A DNA stretch of 44,011 nucleotides from Synechococcales cyanobacterium bin59.metabat.ball.084 (GCA_013297675.1 JAAFHZ010000023.1:1-44011); one strand, 5' to 3'; counted from the first letter of the stretch, positions 1 through 10,695 are shown. Made by a program: numbers and translations. Notes: generated by a model not told the origin, from the letters alone.

Positions 1-101
1 TTGGGTCAGGAGAAAGAATAAAAAGATTTGGAGGATTTTCGACCTGATCACCAGCCGCACATTATACTACTGAAAAGTTTCAAGTTTTCTGATGTGTTCT
101 G

Positions 102-1652
102 ATGGGCAAAGTTTATATTATCGGCGCAGGTCCTGGCGATACCTCACATCTGACTCTCCGCGCCCAGCAACTGTTAGCTAGTGCCGATGTGGTAGTTTAC
201 GATGCCTTGGTAGACGAGGGGCTATTGCAATTTTTGCCTGCTCATTGTAAGCGGGTCTATGTGGGCAAACGGGGCGGCCAAACCAGCATCACCCAAACCG
301 AGATCAATCAAATCTTGGTTGATCAAGCTCAAAATGCCGATCGCGGCGCATCTCAGGCTGAGTATCGGGTAGTGCGGCTAAAATCTGGGGACCCGTTTAT
401 TTTTGGTCGCACCACCAGCGAAGTTGATGCCCTGATGATGGCAGATTGTCCTTATGAGGTTGTCCCAGGGATCTCAGCGGCTCTGGCTGCGCCTTTATTA
501 GCCGGAATCCCTTTGACTGATACGGTGCTGAGCTACGGCTTTGCGGTGGTCACAGCCCATGCTCCTGAAGAGTTACATTGGGATGCCTTGGTACAAATCC
601 CGACGGTGGTGATCTTGATGGGGGCTAGTACTTTAGCGGCTACGGTTAAAGGCTTGATCGATCATGGTAAATCGCCCCAAACCCCGATCGCTATTATTAA
701 GTGGGCAAGTTTGCCGCAGCAGGAAGTGGTGGTGAGCGATTTAGGCCATATTGTTTCTACGGTGGCCGATCGCCATATGTCGCCAGCGGTAATTGTGATT
801 GGAGAGGTAGTGAAGCTGCGCCCCTTTTTACGCTGCGATCGACGTTCTCCCCTGCGGGACAAGACGGTGTTGATTACCCGGTCTTTACAGCAGTCCCCAG
901 AACTCCAGCAGTTATTAACTGCCCAGGGTGCCCGGACGATCGAGATGCCCACGTTAGAGATTGCGCCGCCCAGTGATTGGTCAGGATTAGATCAGGCGAT
1001 TACTAAAGTTGGGGAATACGATTGGTTGATTTTGACCTCGGCCAATGGCGTGGAATATTTCTTCGATCGATTGGCCGCCCAAAATAAAGATGCACGGGCT
1101 TTGGGTGGGGTGAAAATTGCGGTGGTGGGTCGCAAGACGGCGGATACTCTGCGGCAGCGGGGGATTTTGGCAGACTTTATCCCGGCAGAGTTTGTGGCTG
1201 AGGCTTTGGTAGATAGTTTCCCGGAATCTTTGACAGATAAAAAAGTGTTGTTTCCTCGGGTGGAGAGCGGTGGCCGAGAGTTGTTGGTGCAGGCTTTTAC
1301 GGCGGCGGGTGCCCAGGTGGATGAGGTGGCGGCGTATCAGTCCATCTGTCCCGCAGCAGCCGATCCAGCGGTGTTGTTGGCTTTACAGCGACGAGAGATC
1401 GATATTATTACTTTTGCCAGTTCTAAGACGGTGCAGCATTTCCATCAATTGGTGGCGGCTCATCTGCCCAAAAATTGGTCAAATAATTTGCTGATTGCTT
1501 CGATCGGGCCACAAACTTCGGCCACTTGTCGGGAGTTGTTTGGGCGAGTAGATATAGAAGCTAGTGAATACACTATGCCAGGATTGGTAGCGGCAATTGT
1601 TGGAAATTTGCGGGAGAGTCGCACTGCTGAGCAGGGGGGCAATAATTTATGA
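102..1652 (+). CDS. cobA-hemD: Uroporphyrinogen-III C-methyltransferase / uroporphyrinogen-III synthase fusion
   Basis: This 516-residue protein joins two tetrapyrrole enzymes. Residues about 1-245 are a SUMT methyltransferase: the N-terminal glycine-rich VYIIGAGPGD and the later RLKSGDPFIFGR are family signatures. It uses S-adenosylmethionine to methylate uroporphyrinogen III at C2 and C7, giving precorrin-2 for siroheme and cobalamin. Residues about 250-510 match HemD, which cyclises hydroxymethylbilane to uroporphyrinogen III (LITRSLQQSPELQQLL at its start, LILTSANGVEYFF, and ITFASSKTVQHF near the end). The second enzyme makes the substrate of the first, so the fusion is functionally sensible; such fusions are well known in other bacteria. 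The ATG at 102 precedes the SUMT core directly. Its stop overlaps the next start (ATGA), so the two genes are probably translationally coupled. Confidence 0.93.
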   Translation: MGKVYIIGAGPGDTSHLTLRAQQLLASADVVVYDALVDEGLLQFLPAHCKRVYVGKRGGQTSITQTEINQILVDQAQNADRGASQAEYRVVRLKSGDPFIFGRTTSEVDALMMADCPYEVVPGISAALAAPLLAGIPLTDTVLSYGFAVVTAHAPEELHWDALVQIPTVVILMGASTLAATVKGLIDHGKSPQTPIAIIKWASLPQQEVVVSDLGHIVSTVADRHMSPAVIVIGEVVKLRPFLRCDRRSPLRDKTVLITRSLQQSPELQQLLTAQGARTIEMPTLEIAPPSDWSGLDQAITKVGEYDWLILTSANGVEYFFDRLAAQNKDARALGGVKIAVVGRKTADTLRQRGILADFIPAEFVAEALVDSFPESLTDKKVLFPRVESGGRELLVQAFTAAGAQVDEVAAYQSICPAAADPAVLLALQRREIDIITFASSKTVQHFHQLVAAHLPKNWSNNLLIASIGPQTSATCRELFGRVDIEASEYTMPGLVAAIVGNLRESRTAEQGGNNL

Positions 1653-2500
1653 ATTCTGCGCTAACAATGTCACTGGGATATTGCCCGCAATCTGTAGATA
1701 CTAGCATTGATGCCGATCGACTGCGCTTTGAGTTGTATCGTCAACGTACAACTATGGAGCGTTTATCTTTGGGATATAAATTTCGACATAACGCGCGGCA
1801 AATGTCTGTGGCCTGTTTACGCCAAACTTTCCCGGAGTTAACTGAGCAAGATTTTGCCTGGAAGGTTGTTAATGCTTGGCTGCCGGAGAAATGGCCTGTT
1901 CACTGTATTCCTAAACTCAATATGTGGAACCAAGACCCTAATTCGATCGCTGCTTTAATTGGTCGGCTCTTAAAAGATGCTGCTATTCCTTATTATGTAA
2001 CTGGCGAGATAGCGGCGATCGCTCATGGAGAACCGCGTGCTACGATCGATTTAGGTGTAGTTATTTTGATCGATTTATTGCAACTTCCGGCATTGGTGGC
2101 AGAGATAGAGAGCCAGGGCTTTTATGTAGCTAATTTGGAAGACGTGATGGCTGGTCGGTTGCGCTGTTTGAATTTGACTCATATTGAGACTATCGAAAAT
2201 GTAGATTTGATGATTGCGGAGTCGGGAGAGTATGAGCTGTTGAAGTTTGAGCGCTGTCAGGTTTATACGGTGCCCGGTGGGGAGGTGGCGATCGCTTCTC
2301 CCGAGGATGTAGTTATTTGTAAGTTAATATGGCGGCGCGAGAGTAGATCTGATAAGCAGTGGCGGGATGTTTTGGGGATTTTAAAGGTACAACAAGAAAA
2401 GTTAGATTTTGGTTATTTGGGTCGATGGATTCGACATTTTGATTTAGTGGAGGATTGGCAAGAAGCAAAATTAGCAGCGGGAGTTAGTCATTTAGAATAG
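1649..2500 (+). CDS. Nucleotidyltransferase-like protein with a degenerate active site
   Basis: This 283-residue cytosolic protein starts inside the stop of cobA-hemD. Residues about 90-235 have the layout of a minimal nucleotidyltransferase or AbiEii-like fold: YYVTGEIAAIAHGEPRATID, then a C-terminal stretch where IASPEDVVICKLIWR matches the SPED...K element of this group. In active members the first motif reads GG...R.T.D-h-D. Here the second glycine is Glu, and the second Asp of the DxD is Gly (ATIDLGVVI), so metal binding is probably impaired. The first 80 residues, rich in Arg and aromatic residues, match nothing I recognise. The coupling to a tetrapyrrole gene is unexplained. The family is moderately sure; the activity is unknown. 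Confidence 0.65.
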   Translation: MNSALTMSLGYCPQSVDTSIDADRLRFELYRQRTTMERLSLGYKFRHNARQMSVACLRQTFPELTEQDFAWKVVNAWLPEKWPVHCIPKLNMWNQDPNSIAALIGRLLKDAAIPYYVTGEIAAIAHGEPRATIDLGVVILIDLLQLPALVAEIESQGFYVANLEDVMAGRLRCLNLTHIETIENVDLMIAESGEYELLKFERCQVYTVPGGEVAIASPEDVVICKLIWRRESRSDKQWRDVLGILKVQQEKLDFGYLGRWIRHFDLVEDWQEAKLAAGVSHLE

Positions 2501-2584
2501 AAGCAGCAGCTCTTTGAATTTGGCAATGGTTTTAAGCTCTGCATGTTGTGACTAGATTGTAAAACATCTAGCTGTGAGTCCTAA

Positions 2585-2776
2585 AACATCAATATTGACC
2601 AAGGCTATATAGCTGGATATAAAATCATGAGTGACTAGATTGCAAGCGACAAGGTAATGGGCGATAAAGACACCATTGCATGTAACAAAATGCAAACAGG
2701 TGACGTAGCCGGTGACAAATTCGATCACAAAAAATTTAACAATATTCATAGTTGTTATTTTAATAAAATACTCTAG
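2585..2776 (+). pseudogene. Decayed Gly-Asp-Lys repeat reading frame
   Basis: In one plus-strand frame this stretch reads with one in-frame TAG (2636-2638), bounded by stops at 2582 and 2774. The translation contains irregular short units (DQGYIAGYKIMSD, then ASDKVMGDKD, then GDVAGDKF) resembling the tandem GDKV/GDKI repeats found in some cyanobacterial proteins. There is no start codon with a ribosome-binding site. I read it as the remnant of a repeat protein; chance resemblance is possible. Confidence 0.3.
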
Positions 2777-2821
2777 TGCTGTTAATGAGTAATACTGGAA
2801 AGCATTAGTTATTTTGGATAG

Positions 2822-2982
2822 CAGTTTTAAGCGGGACAAAATAGCAGAAATATTGCACTTGCCCTCATCCCCCAGCCCCTCCTTGGGCGTGCAGGAGCAA
2901 TAAACGTAGTCTCTTGCTCCCTCTCCCATTTTGGGAGAGGGCTGGGGTGAGGGCAAGTGCAACAATGTCCTGCTTAAAATTG
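2822..2982. repeat. MITE-like inverted-repeat element
   Basis: The ends are inverted repeats: about 17 bases at 2822-2838 match the reverse complement of 2966-2982 at 15 positions. A second inner pair (from TTGCACTTGCCCTCA at 2853, and ending in AAGTGCAA at 2962) is also nearly palindromic. The centre holds a further hairpin (CCCTCTCCC-ATTTT-GGGAGAGGG). The total length is about 160 bases and there is no open reading frame worth calling. The CCCTCA...CAGCCC type of motif is a common dispersed repeat in cyanobacterial and other bacterial genomes. No clear target-site duplication is visible. Confidence 0.7.
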
Positions 2983-3147
2983 GTACCCGTTGTTTTTTTG
3001 ATTTAGTTGCTATCGCCAGATTTATTTGCTAAAGTATCCAAACCGTCGTGGGACTTTGGTGCGACTTCCGCAATCCAACTATAACTTGGCCTTAGTGCGT
3101 CGTGCCGCCTTGCCCCGCCGGTAACTGTACCGATTACATCTCTCCCA

Positions 3148-4563
3148 ATGAAGCTCATTGAACAAGTCGAACGCGAAGACTTGGTAATGTTCATTAACGC
3201 CTGTTTGTCCTGCACCAGCCAGGGTGAATTTTATGATGAATGCAGCTACGGCCAAAAGATTTCGTTAGATTTTTTGCATGATTACATTTTGGGCAACTAC
3301 CGAAGACTTTATACTCTAACACTTGCGGCGGGCATCAATCATTTCAATCAAGCTCAGATCATCCTCAAACTATTAGCTACTGGTAAATCGGCCTCTGCGG
3401 ATGATCGCACTCTCGAAAATCAATTAATTACAATTACTTTAGATCGACTACCACCACAAAGAGCCTGGGGATTATTGTGGCAGCTACGTAGACAAAGCAT
3501 CAACAACCGACGAGCCAGATCGATCGCTCAAGCCTACATCAATAGCCGAGGCGATAAACTAGCTTTTCAGGCTGTTAAATACCGGTCAAAACTGCGGGCG
3601 ATCGTGTCCCACTTTCATCTCAAACTAGAGCCAGAACTCAATAACTTTTTGTTTGGTCGCTGGGAAAAAAGCTTTGACACCGAAATTTTCGAGAAATTTC
3701 GCCAAGCTTTTTATAGCGCCAGCGCTATTTATGCTCTGCCATTTACAGTGGCTGAAGGCTTGGCCGTAAAGCACCAAATTCCTCGCCAGGTGTTTCTGGA
3801 AAAAATTCAGGGGCAAATGACAGCAGGAGAAAAGCTGCGCCTTCAAGGTAGCGCCGATCGGGGCGGAATAGAATTGACGATCGATCCTCAGCGTCTACCG
3901 CTCACCAAGCTTGCCCTCTATTTGTTATCTCTAGATCTGAAACAGCGCCAAGAGCAACTGCTAGAAATAGCTCATTGGCTGGCAACAAGTGCAGCAACCA
4001 TCTTGAAAAATACGCCGCTGCAACTGGGTAAAGTAGCCGCAGTGCTCGATCGCAGCTATTCCAGTTCAGGCTCCCGTGAAAAACGCCGTCGTCCTTTGGG
4101 TATCGCCCTAGCAGTAGATTGTTTACTGCAACAAGTTGCTACCGAATACCAAGCTTTTTGGACAGTTCCGATCGCTGATCCTTTGTTGGTAACACCCCGA
4201 GGTCAAACTGATCTGGCAACGCCCATCTTAGCAGCCTTGGCTTGGCAGCCAGAATTGATTGTGGTAATCTCCGACGGCTGGGAAAACGATCCACCTGGGG
4301 CAGTGGCTGAGTTGTTGCGGGTCTACTATGCAAAAATAGATCCACAGCGGCAAGTTTCGATCGTCCATTGCAACCCAGTGTTTAATGCCAATGACTACGA
4401 GCTAAAGCAAATCAGTCCACTGGTGCCCACGATCGGCATCCGGGAAGCCGCAGACTTACCCACAGTTTTGGCTTTTATGCGTTTTGCCGATGGCCGAGGC
4501 AGCTTGGCTGAACTAGAAGCCTACTTACTCCAGCGCACTCAAGATATTCTCGCCCCAGTTTAA
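3148..4563 (+). CDS. TROVE/VWA domain protein (Ro60-like RNA-binding protein)
   Basis: This is a 471-residue cytosolic protein. Residues about 20-290 are alpha-helical and carry TROVE-like elements: an AWGLLWQLRR segment, the DKLAFQAVKYRSK segment (135-148; many bacterial TROVE proteins have a similar DKLAYQVVKYRQR), then ALPFTVAEG and MTAGEKLRLQG. Residues about 293-465 form a von Willebrand A domain with a full MIDAS: D301-R-S303-Y-S305, T354 in RGQTDL, and D376 in VVISDGW. Ro60/Rsr proteins have this order; they bind misfolded or Y RNAs and work with exoribonucleases in RNA quality control. The only in-frame ATG after the stop at 3082 is 3148, with a poor Shine-Dalgarno. No RtcB or nuclease gene is next door. 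The VWA domain is sure; the TROVE assignment is probable. Confidence 0.62.
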   Translation: MKLIEQVEREDLVMFINACLSCTSQGEFYDECSYGQKISLDFLHDYILGNYRRLYTLTLAAGINHFNQAQIILKLLATGKSASADDRTLENQLITITLDRLPPQRAWGLLWQLRRQSINNRRARSIAQAYINSRGDKLAFQAVKYRSKLRAIVSHFHLKLEPELNNFLFGRWEKSFDTEIFEKFRQAFYSASAIYALPFTVAEGLAVKHQIPRQVFLEKIQGQMTAGEKLRLQGSADRGGIELTIDPQRLPLTKLALYLLSLDLKQRQEQLLEIAHWLATSAATILKNTPLQLGKVAAVLDRSYSSSGSREKRRRPLGIALAVDCLLQQVATEYQAFWTVPIADPLLVTPRGQTDLATPILAALAWQPELIVVISDGWENDPPGAVAELLRVYYAKIDPQRQVSIVHCNPVFNANDYELKQISPLVPTIGIREAADLPTVLAFMRFADGRGSLAELEAYLLQRTQDILAPV

Positions 4564-4687
4564 TTTCCGGTAAAACTTAGCTTCACTCTAGCCTTTCGGC
4601 CAATTTCCCAAAAAATACTCCAATTAACGTGCGGATTTACGACTAAATGGCTACAATATTGCTTGTAAAGCTATGTAAAGCAAGCCA

Positions 4688-5305
4688 ATGGAATTTCTAT
4701 CAGTAGATGTCATTAAAGAGATTGCTGAAAAGTATGGGTACTTGTCTGTCTTCACCGGCATTTTATTAGAAAACCTCGGCATCCCCCTACCGGGCGAAAC
4801 CATCACGATCGTTGGTGGATTCCTCGCAGGCAGTGGAGAATTAAACTATGGGTTAGTTTTGGCCAGCGCCGCTAGTGGAGCCTTCATTGGCGGAGTCTGT
4901 GGTTACTTTATTGGCAAATACGGCGGCTGGACACTCATGCAGAAGCTGGCCAAAGTCTTCCGAGTATCCGACAAACAGCTAGCAGAAATTAAGGGTAAAT
5001 TTGCCGATAACGCTGTTAAGGCAGTATTTTTTGGTCGTTTCATCGCCCTGCTCAGAATCTTTGCCAGCCCCATGGCCGGAGTGGTAGAAATGCCTTTGCC
5101 TCAGTTTTTGGGCGTAAACTTTGCTAGCTCCTTGAGCTGGGCAACAATTATGACTGGTATCGCCTACACCGTGGGCAAATTTGTCTCTTTAGAACAACTG
5201 GTGGCTTGGGTTGGTCAGTTTGCGATCGTAGCGCTACTAATTGCCGCAGCTTGGATTGGCGTACCTCTCTGGTTAGAAAGTCGGGCATCGAAGCTCGAAG
5301 AGTAA
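4688..5305 (+). CDS. DedA family membrane protein (VTT domain)
   Basis: This 205-residue integral membrane protein has the DedA/VTT signatures: YGYLSVFTGILLENLGIPLP near the N-terminus with PGE directly after it, a GxxxG-rich helix (ASGAFIGGVCGYFIGKYGG), and FFGRFIALLRIFASPMAGV in the second half, which carries the conserved F-x-R-F. DedA proteins are proposed to flip phospholipids or undecaprenyl phosphate and to support envelope and proton-motive-force homeostasis. The length matches the family (about 200). It stands alone: the TROVE/VWA gene ends 124 bases upstream and the next genes face the other way. The substrate cannot be told from sequence. Confidence 0.9.
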   Translation: MEFLSVDVIKEIAEKYGYLSVFTGILLENLGIPLPGETITIVGGFLAGSGELNYGLVLASAASGAFIGGVCGYFIGKYGGWTLMQKLAKVFRVSDKQLAEIKGKFADNAVKAVFFGRFIALLRIFASPMAGVVEMPLPQFLGVNFASSLSWATIMTGIAYTVGKFVSLEQLVAWVGQFAIVALLIAAAWIGVPLWLESRASKLEE

Positions 5306-5365
5306 TTCAGGTAATTGCGGCGACCACTCTGCCGATCGATAAATATTATCTCTAGCACCGCCAAA

Positions 5366-5815
5366 TCATAAGGAGAAATTTTCGGCGCGGATTTGCATCA
5401 ATATTTTACCCAGATGGTTGGCACCCGATCGATCTAACCCGCAGCCCCAAAAGTAATCTACAGGGGAGTCTTCAATGATTGTGGCCGTGCCGGTATCCAA
5501 CAAAAGTTGACGGAGATCTAGATGAGTATGAAACTTCTGACGCAGGGCTTTTTCCATTACGGCTAGTTTTCGCTGCGGCCAGTCGAGACTGGGTAAATGA
5601 TGGCTTTCTCGCCCAATCGCTGCGGCTAATTCTGGCGTGATGGCCGATCGAATTTTGGTCATCAGATATTCCAACTCACTACCCAAAAATTTTTGCGCCT
5701 GGTAATAATGCTCTACAGTTGGCCAATGCTGACCATCTAGCTCGATAGCATGGGGCGAAAAGTTAGAAAAATAACCGTAGGGTCGATCGACTTTATAAAA
5801 ATAGATATTGGTCAT
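5366..5815 (-). CDS. NADAR family protein (YbiA-like N-glycosidase)
   Basis: This 149-residue soluble protein has the NADAR hallmarks: YGYFSNFSPHAIELDG, then WPTVEHYYQAQKF, and the C-terminal WGCGLDRSGANHLGKILM. Plant and bacterial YbiA/RibX members cleave the N-glycosidic bond of damaged riboflavin-pathway intermediates; other NADAR proteins remove ADP-ribose from DNA or guanine nucleotides. The length is that of a single-domain YbiA. It lies 48 bases downstream of recQ on the same strand, so co-transcription is likely. The NADAR call is sure; the choice between metabolite repair and de-ADP-ribosylation is open. Confidence 0.9.
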   Translation of the reverse strand: MTNIYFYKVDRPYGYFSNFSPHAIELDGQHWPTVEHYYQAQKFLGSELEYLMTKIRSAITPELAAAIGRESHHLPSLDWPQRKLAVMEKALRQKFHTHLDLRQLLLDTGTATIIEDSPVDYFWGCGLDRSGANHLGKILMQIRAENFSL

Positions 5816-5863
5816 TGGTGAGTAGATCGAGAGCCGGTCAATTACTGCGATCGTCCACAGAGA

Positions 5864-7285
5864 TCACCTACAGCGATCGCAGTGGCCGCAGCGCCAGTTG
5901 ATGCCTTGATCGGTAAATCCAAAGGCGGTGAGCAAATATTGCCAGCGGCAATCCTTAGTCTTAGCATATTCCAACATTTGCTGATATATACCGGGGTCAC
6001 GACCGGTTAATTTGCCCGGTCTGCGCTGAAATGTAAAAGGAGTCTGCCAGGTGAGCTGACCTTGACTTTGCCAGATGGCTAAAGAAATTTCGGCTTGGGG
6101 ATATCCCTTCAGATCATTTAGGTGGCCTGCGATTGGGATTTTTTTGGCCAACTGCTGCGCCTGTAAATCTAACTGGGCAAGCTGGCTCAGGAAAAAAGCT
6201 TGGCGCTGCTTGTCATCAGGATACAGCCAGCCGGTAGGCTCACAGACCAACATCATGGCTGCTGCCGGTTTACCATCTCGACCCGCTCTTCCTACTTCTT
6301 GGACATATTCACTGAGGAGCAAAGGAGTTTGATAGTGGGCAATCCAGCACACATCTGGTTTATTTATCCCCATGCCAAAGGCGCAAGTGCAAACCACAAA
6401 TTGCACTTCATCGGTTAACCATTGCTGCTCGACTTTTCGCCGCTGCTGGGCACCGAGTCCGGCATGATATGCAGCGGTTCTGGAGCCAGTTTGGGTCAAG
6501 CTAGCCGCTAAATCTTCGGCATCGCAGCGGGTGCGGACATAAACTAACCCAGCTTCTTGGGGAAAGCGATCGATGAACTTTTGGAGCTTCTGATGACGAC
6601 CTCGGGGAGTCCAGACCGTCTGGAGAGATAAATGGAGATTGGGACGATGGGGGTTGATCAAAAATTTGGTGGGTCGATCGAGCTGTAAAGTCTCGGTGAT
6701 TACTTTTTGGGCGGCAGGGTCAGCGGTGGCGGTGAAGGCCGCGATCGGGATTTTGGTTCCGACTGGCTTATGAGCCAAAATTGCCGGTCGCACGGCACCC
6801 AAACGCCGGTAGGCGGGGCGGAAGGTTTCGCCCCATTGCACCAGACAATGGGCTTCGTCTAAAATCAGGCCGTTGATTTGGATGTGGGGCTGAATAAAAA
6901 TTGACCAAACTCGATCGCTTAAGAGTGTTTCTGGCGATAGATAAAGTAACCGGAGTTTTTGGGCGGTGAGGAGTTCGATCGTCTGGCGCTGCTGAGAGTT
7001 GGACATTTCGCTATGGAGGCTAGCAGCGGCTAAGTTCTGTACTCGGAGTTCTTGGACTTGGTTTTCCATCAGAGCGACCAACGGTGATACCACGATCGTC
7101 ACGCCTTGTTGCAAAAGCGCTGGGAGCTGAAAACAAATTGATTTACCGGCTCCGGTGGGCAAGACAATCAAGGTATCTTGTTGATGCAGAAGGCTGCGTA
7201 CAATTTCTCCTTGCGGCGGTCGAAAATCTGGATAACCCCAAATCTTTTGGAGCTGGGCACGAATATTTTGCTCGGAGACCTGCAT
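5864..7285 (-). CDS. recQ: RecQ family ATP-dependent DNA helicase, short form
   Basis: This is a 473-residue superfamily 2 helicase. It shows motif 0 (FRPPQGEIVRSLL), Walker A (PTGAGKS), the DEAH box in LILDEAHCLVQWG with the RecQ aromatic loop following, motif III (AFTATAD), and motif VI (QEVGRAGRDGKPAAA). The protein ends on the zinc-binding cysteines of the RQC region (a Cys, then CGHCDRC at the very end). It lacks the winged-helix and HRDC domains of E. coli RecQ (about 610 residues), so it is a short cyanobacterial form. It unwinds DNA 3' to 5' in recombination and fork repair. The downstream NADAR gene is probably co-transcribed. The start at 7285 gives a normal N-terminus. Confidence 0.92.
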   Translation of the reverse strand: MQVSEQNIRAQLQKIWGYPDFRPPQGEIVRSLLHQQDTLIVLPTGAGKSICFQLPALLQQGVTIVVSPLVALMENQVQELRVQNLAAASLHSEMSNSQQRQTIELLTAQKLRLLYLSPETLLSDRVWSIFIQPHIQINGLILDEAHCLVQWGETFRPAYRRLGAVRPAILAHKPVGTKIPIAAFTATADPAAQKVITETLQLDRPTKFLINPHRPNLHLSLQTVWTPRGRHQKLQKFIDRFPQEAGLVYVRTRCDAEDLAASLTQTGSRTAAYHAGLGAQQRRKVEQQWLTDEVQFVVCTCAFGMGINKPDVCWIAHYQTPLLLSEYVQEVGRAGRDGKPAAAMMLVCEPTGWLYPDDKQRQAFFLSQLAQLDLQAQQLAKKIPIAGHLNDLKGYPQAEISLAIWQSQGQLTWQTPFTFQRRPGKLTGRDPGIYQQMLEYAKTKDCRWQYLLTAFGFTDQGINWRCGHCDRCR

Positions 7286-8933
<1,648 letters not shown>

Positions 8934-9199
8934 ATGTTATTGAGTTTTAGGAACTGGTTTACATCGACTTAGCTTATTACTCAAGACTTGGGCACAATAT
9001 GCTCAGAACTTGACCGTGAGGAAAGACACAAAAATACAAGAGATAGATCATTTGTAATTGATTAAGTTTGCCAAAGTATGATTTGGAGTGAATTGTTAAA
9101 TAATCAATAAATTTTGCAAATTTATGCTACTTTCTTGTAAAATATGTCTCAAATCACAGCATTAAAACACTTCTACTGATTATCCTGGAGGATCGACTT

Positions 9200-10555
9200 A
9201 TTACTAGCTCAACTTCTACTGCTGCTGTCGCCAGTACCGAAACATCCGTTTTACACATTTGGGGACAACACCCCCTATCCGGGGAAGTCAGAATCAGTGG
9301 AGCTAAAAACTCTGCCTTGGTTTTGATGGCTGGCACTGTGCTTTGCTCAGGCCACTGCCGCATTAATAATATTCCTGCTTTAGCCGATGTCGGCAAAATG
9401 TGTCAAATTGTGGAAGCTTTAGGTATTAAGGTAAATCGCAACGGCAGCTCGATCGATTTTGATGCTAGTAATGTGACTGGCCACAGCGCTCCTTATGAAT
9501 TGGTTTCTAAGCTGCGGGCGGCTTTCTTTGCCGTTGGGCCAATTTTGGCTCGCCAAGGTGAAGCTCAGGTGCCTCTGCCCGGTGGCTGTTCGATCGGCGA
9601 TCGACCAGTGGAACTGCATATCCGTGGCCTGCGGGCTTTGGGTGCTACCGTAGAAATTGTGCACGGTGAAGTTCACGCCAAGGCCAATAGTGCCAATGGT
9701 CGCCTGCAAGGTACTAAAATATATTTAGATTATCCCAGCGTAGGGGCAACCGAGACTTTGATGATGGCTGCGACTTTGGCTGAAGGCGAAACTGTTTTGG
9801 ACAACGCCGCCAAAGAGCCAGAAGTAGTGGATTTGGCTAACTTCTGTATTTCGATGGGTGCCAAGATTGCCGGTGCGGGCACTGAGCGCATTGTAATTCA
9901 GGGCGTAGACAAACTGCACGATACTGAGTATGAAGTAATTCCTGATCGCATTGAAGCGGCGACTTTTTTGGTGGCCGGTGCCATGATGCGCTCCGAAATA
10001 AGTCTGTTTCCGGTGGTGCCCATGCACTTGGCCGCCGCCACTGCTAAGCTGGCAGAAATTGGCGTAGAAATTGCGATCGATGGCCCTCGGATGCGGGTTT
10101 TGCCACCTAAAGAAATTAAGGCGGTGAATATTGAAACTCTACCCTACCCCGCTTTCCCTACCGATATGCAGGCGCAGTTTATGGCCTTGCTCTCGATCGC
10201 TAACGGTAATAGCGTGATTACCGAAACCGTGTTTGAAAACCGTCTCCAGCATGTAGCTGAGCTGCAACGCATGGGAGCTAACATTCAAGTTAAAGGCAAC
10301 AATGCGATCATTCAAGGAGTGCAAAAGCTCTCTGGTGCGAAGGTAATGGCCACCGACCTCCGGGCTTCGGCAGCTTTGGTGGTAGCGGGCCTGTTTGCGA
10401 ATGGCATGACTACCGTAGAAGGTCTACATCATTTGGATCGCGGCTACGAAAACATCGAATCTAAACTGCGCAGCCTGGGTGCCAAGATCGATCGGGTGGT
10501 GGTAGATAACAACGGCTCGGTAATTCGATCGGCTAATGATTCTGTGAAAGCTTAA
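9200..10555 (+). CDS. murA: UDP-N-acetylglucosamine 1-carboxyvinyltransferase, with a probable ATT start
   Basis: MurA transfers enolpyruvate from PEP to UDP-GlcNAc, the first committed step of peptidoglycan synthesis, in the cytosol. The catalytic Cys lies in [11 protein letters not shown], and the substrate-binding Lys-Asn pair is in [10 protein letters not shown]. The first ATG in frame (9317) would begin after that Lys-Asn pair and delete the start of the fold, so the gene must begin upstream. No in-frame ATG, GTG or TTG exists between about 9122 and 9317. The best candidate is ATT at 9200, with a perfect GGAGG at 9187-9191 eight bases before it; it gives 451 residues, usual for cyanobacterial MurA. 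An early sequencing error is the alternative. A strong terminator follows the gene. Confidence 0.92.
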   Translation: MTSSTSTAAVASTETSVLHIWGQHPLSGEVRISGAKNSALVLMAGTVLCSGHCRINNIPALADVGKMCQIVEALGIKVNRNGSSIDFDASNVTGHSAPYELVSKLRAAFFAVGPILARQGEAQVPLPGGCSIGDRPVELHIRGLRALGATVEIVHGEVHAKANSANGRLQGTKIYLDYPSVGATETLMMAATLAEGETVLDNAAKEPEVVDLANFCISMGAKIAGAGTERIVIQGVDKLHDTEYEVIPDRIEAATFLVAGAMMRSEISLFPVVPMHLAAATAKLAEIGVEIAIDGPRMRVLPPKEIKAVNIETLPYPAFPTDMQAQFMALLSIANGNSVITETVFENRLQHVAELQRMGANIQVKGNNAIIQGVQKLSGAKVMATDLRASAALVVAGLFANGMTTVEGLHHLDRGYENIESKLRSLGAKIDRVVVDNNGSVIRSANDSVKA

Positions 10556-10579
10556 GTTCAAATTTAGCTAGTGAAAAAG

Positions 10580-10603
10580 GAGGGTTGTTAACCCTCTTTT
10601 TTT
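10580..10603 (+). terminator. Rho-independent terminator of murA
   Basis: The stem GAGGGTT (10580-10586) pairs with AACCCTC (10590-10596) across a three-base loop and is followed by seven T. It lies 24 bases after the murA stop. Confidence 0.9.
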
Positions 10604-10695
10604 ATGGAATTAACCGAATACGCTGTAACCAATATAGATACATCACCTACATCGGCTGTTCACCGATCATGCTGCCTTAGGCTTGGAAGTTTTGA

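Noticed and set aside
2552-2965. 137-residue minus-strand reading frame
   Set aside because: It runs through the MITE-like inverted repeat and the decayed GDK frame; its sequence is what such repeats give on translation (PSPQPSPKMGEG) and no ribosome-binding site is present.
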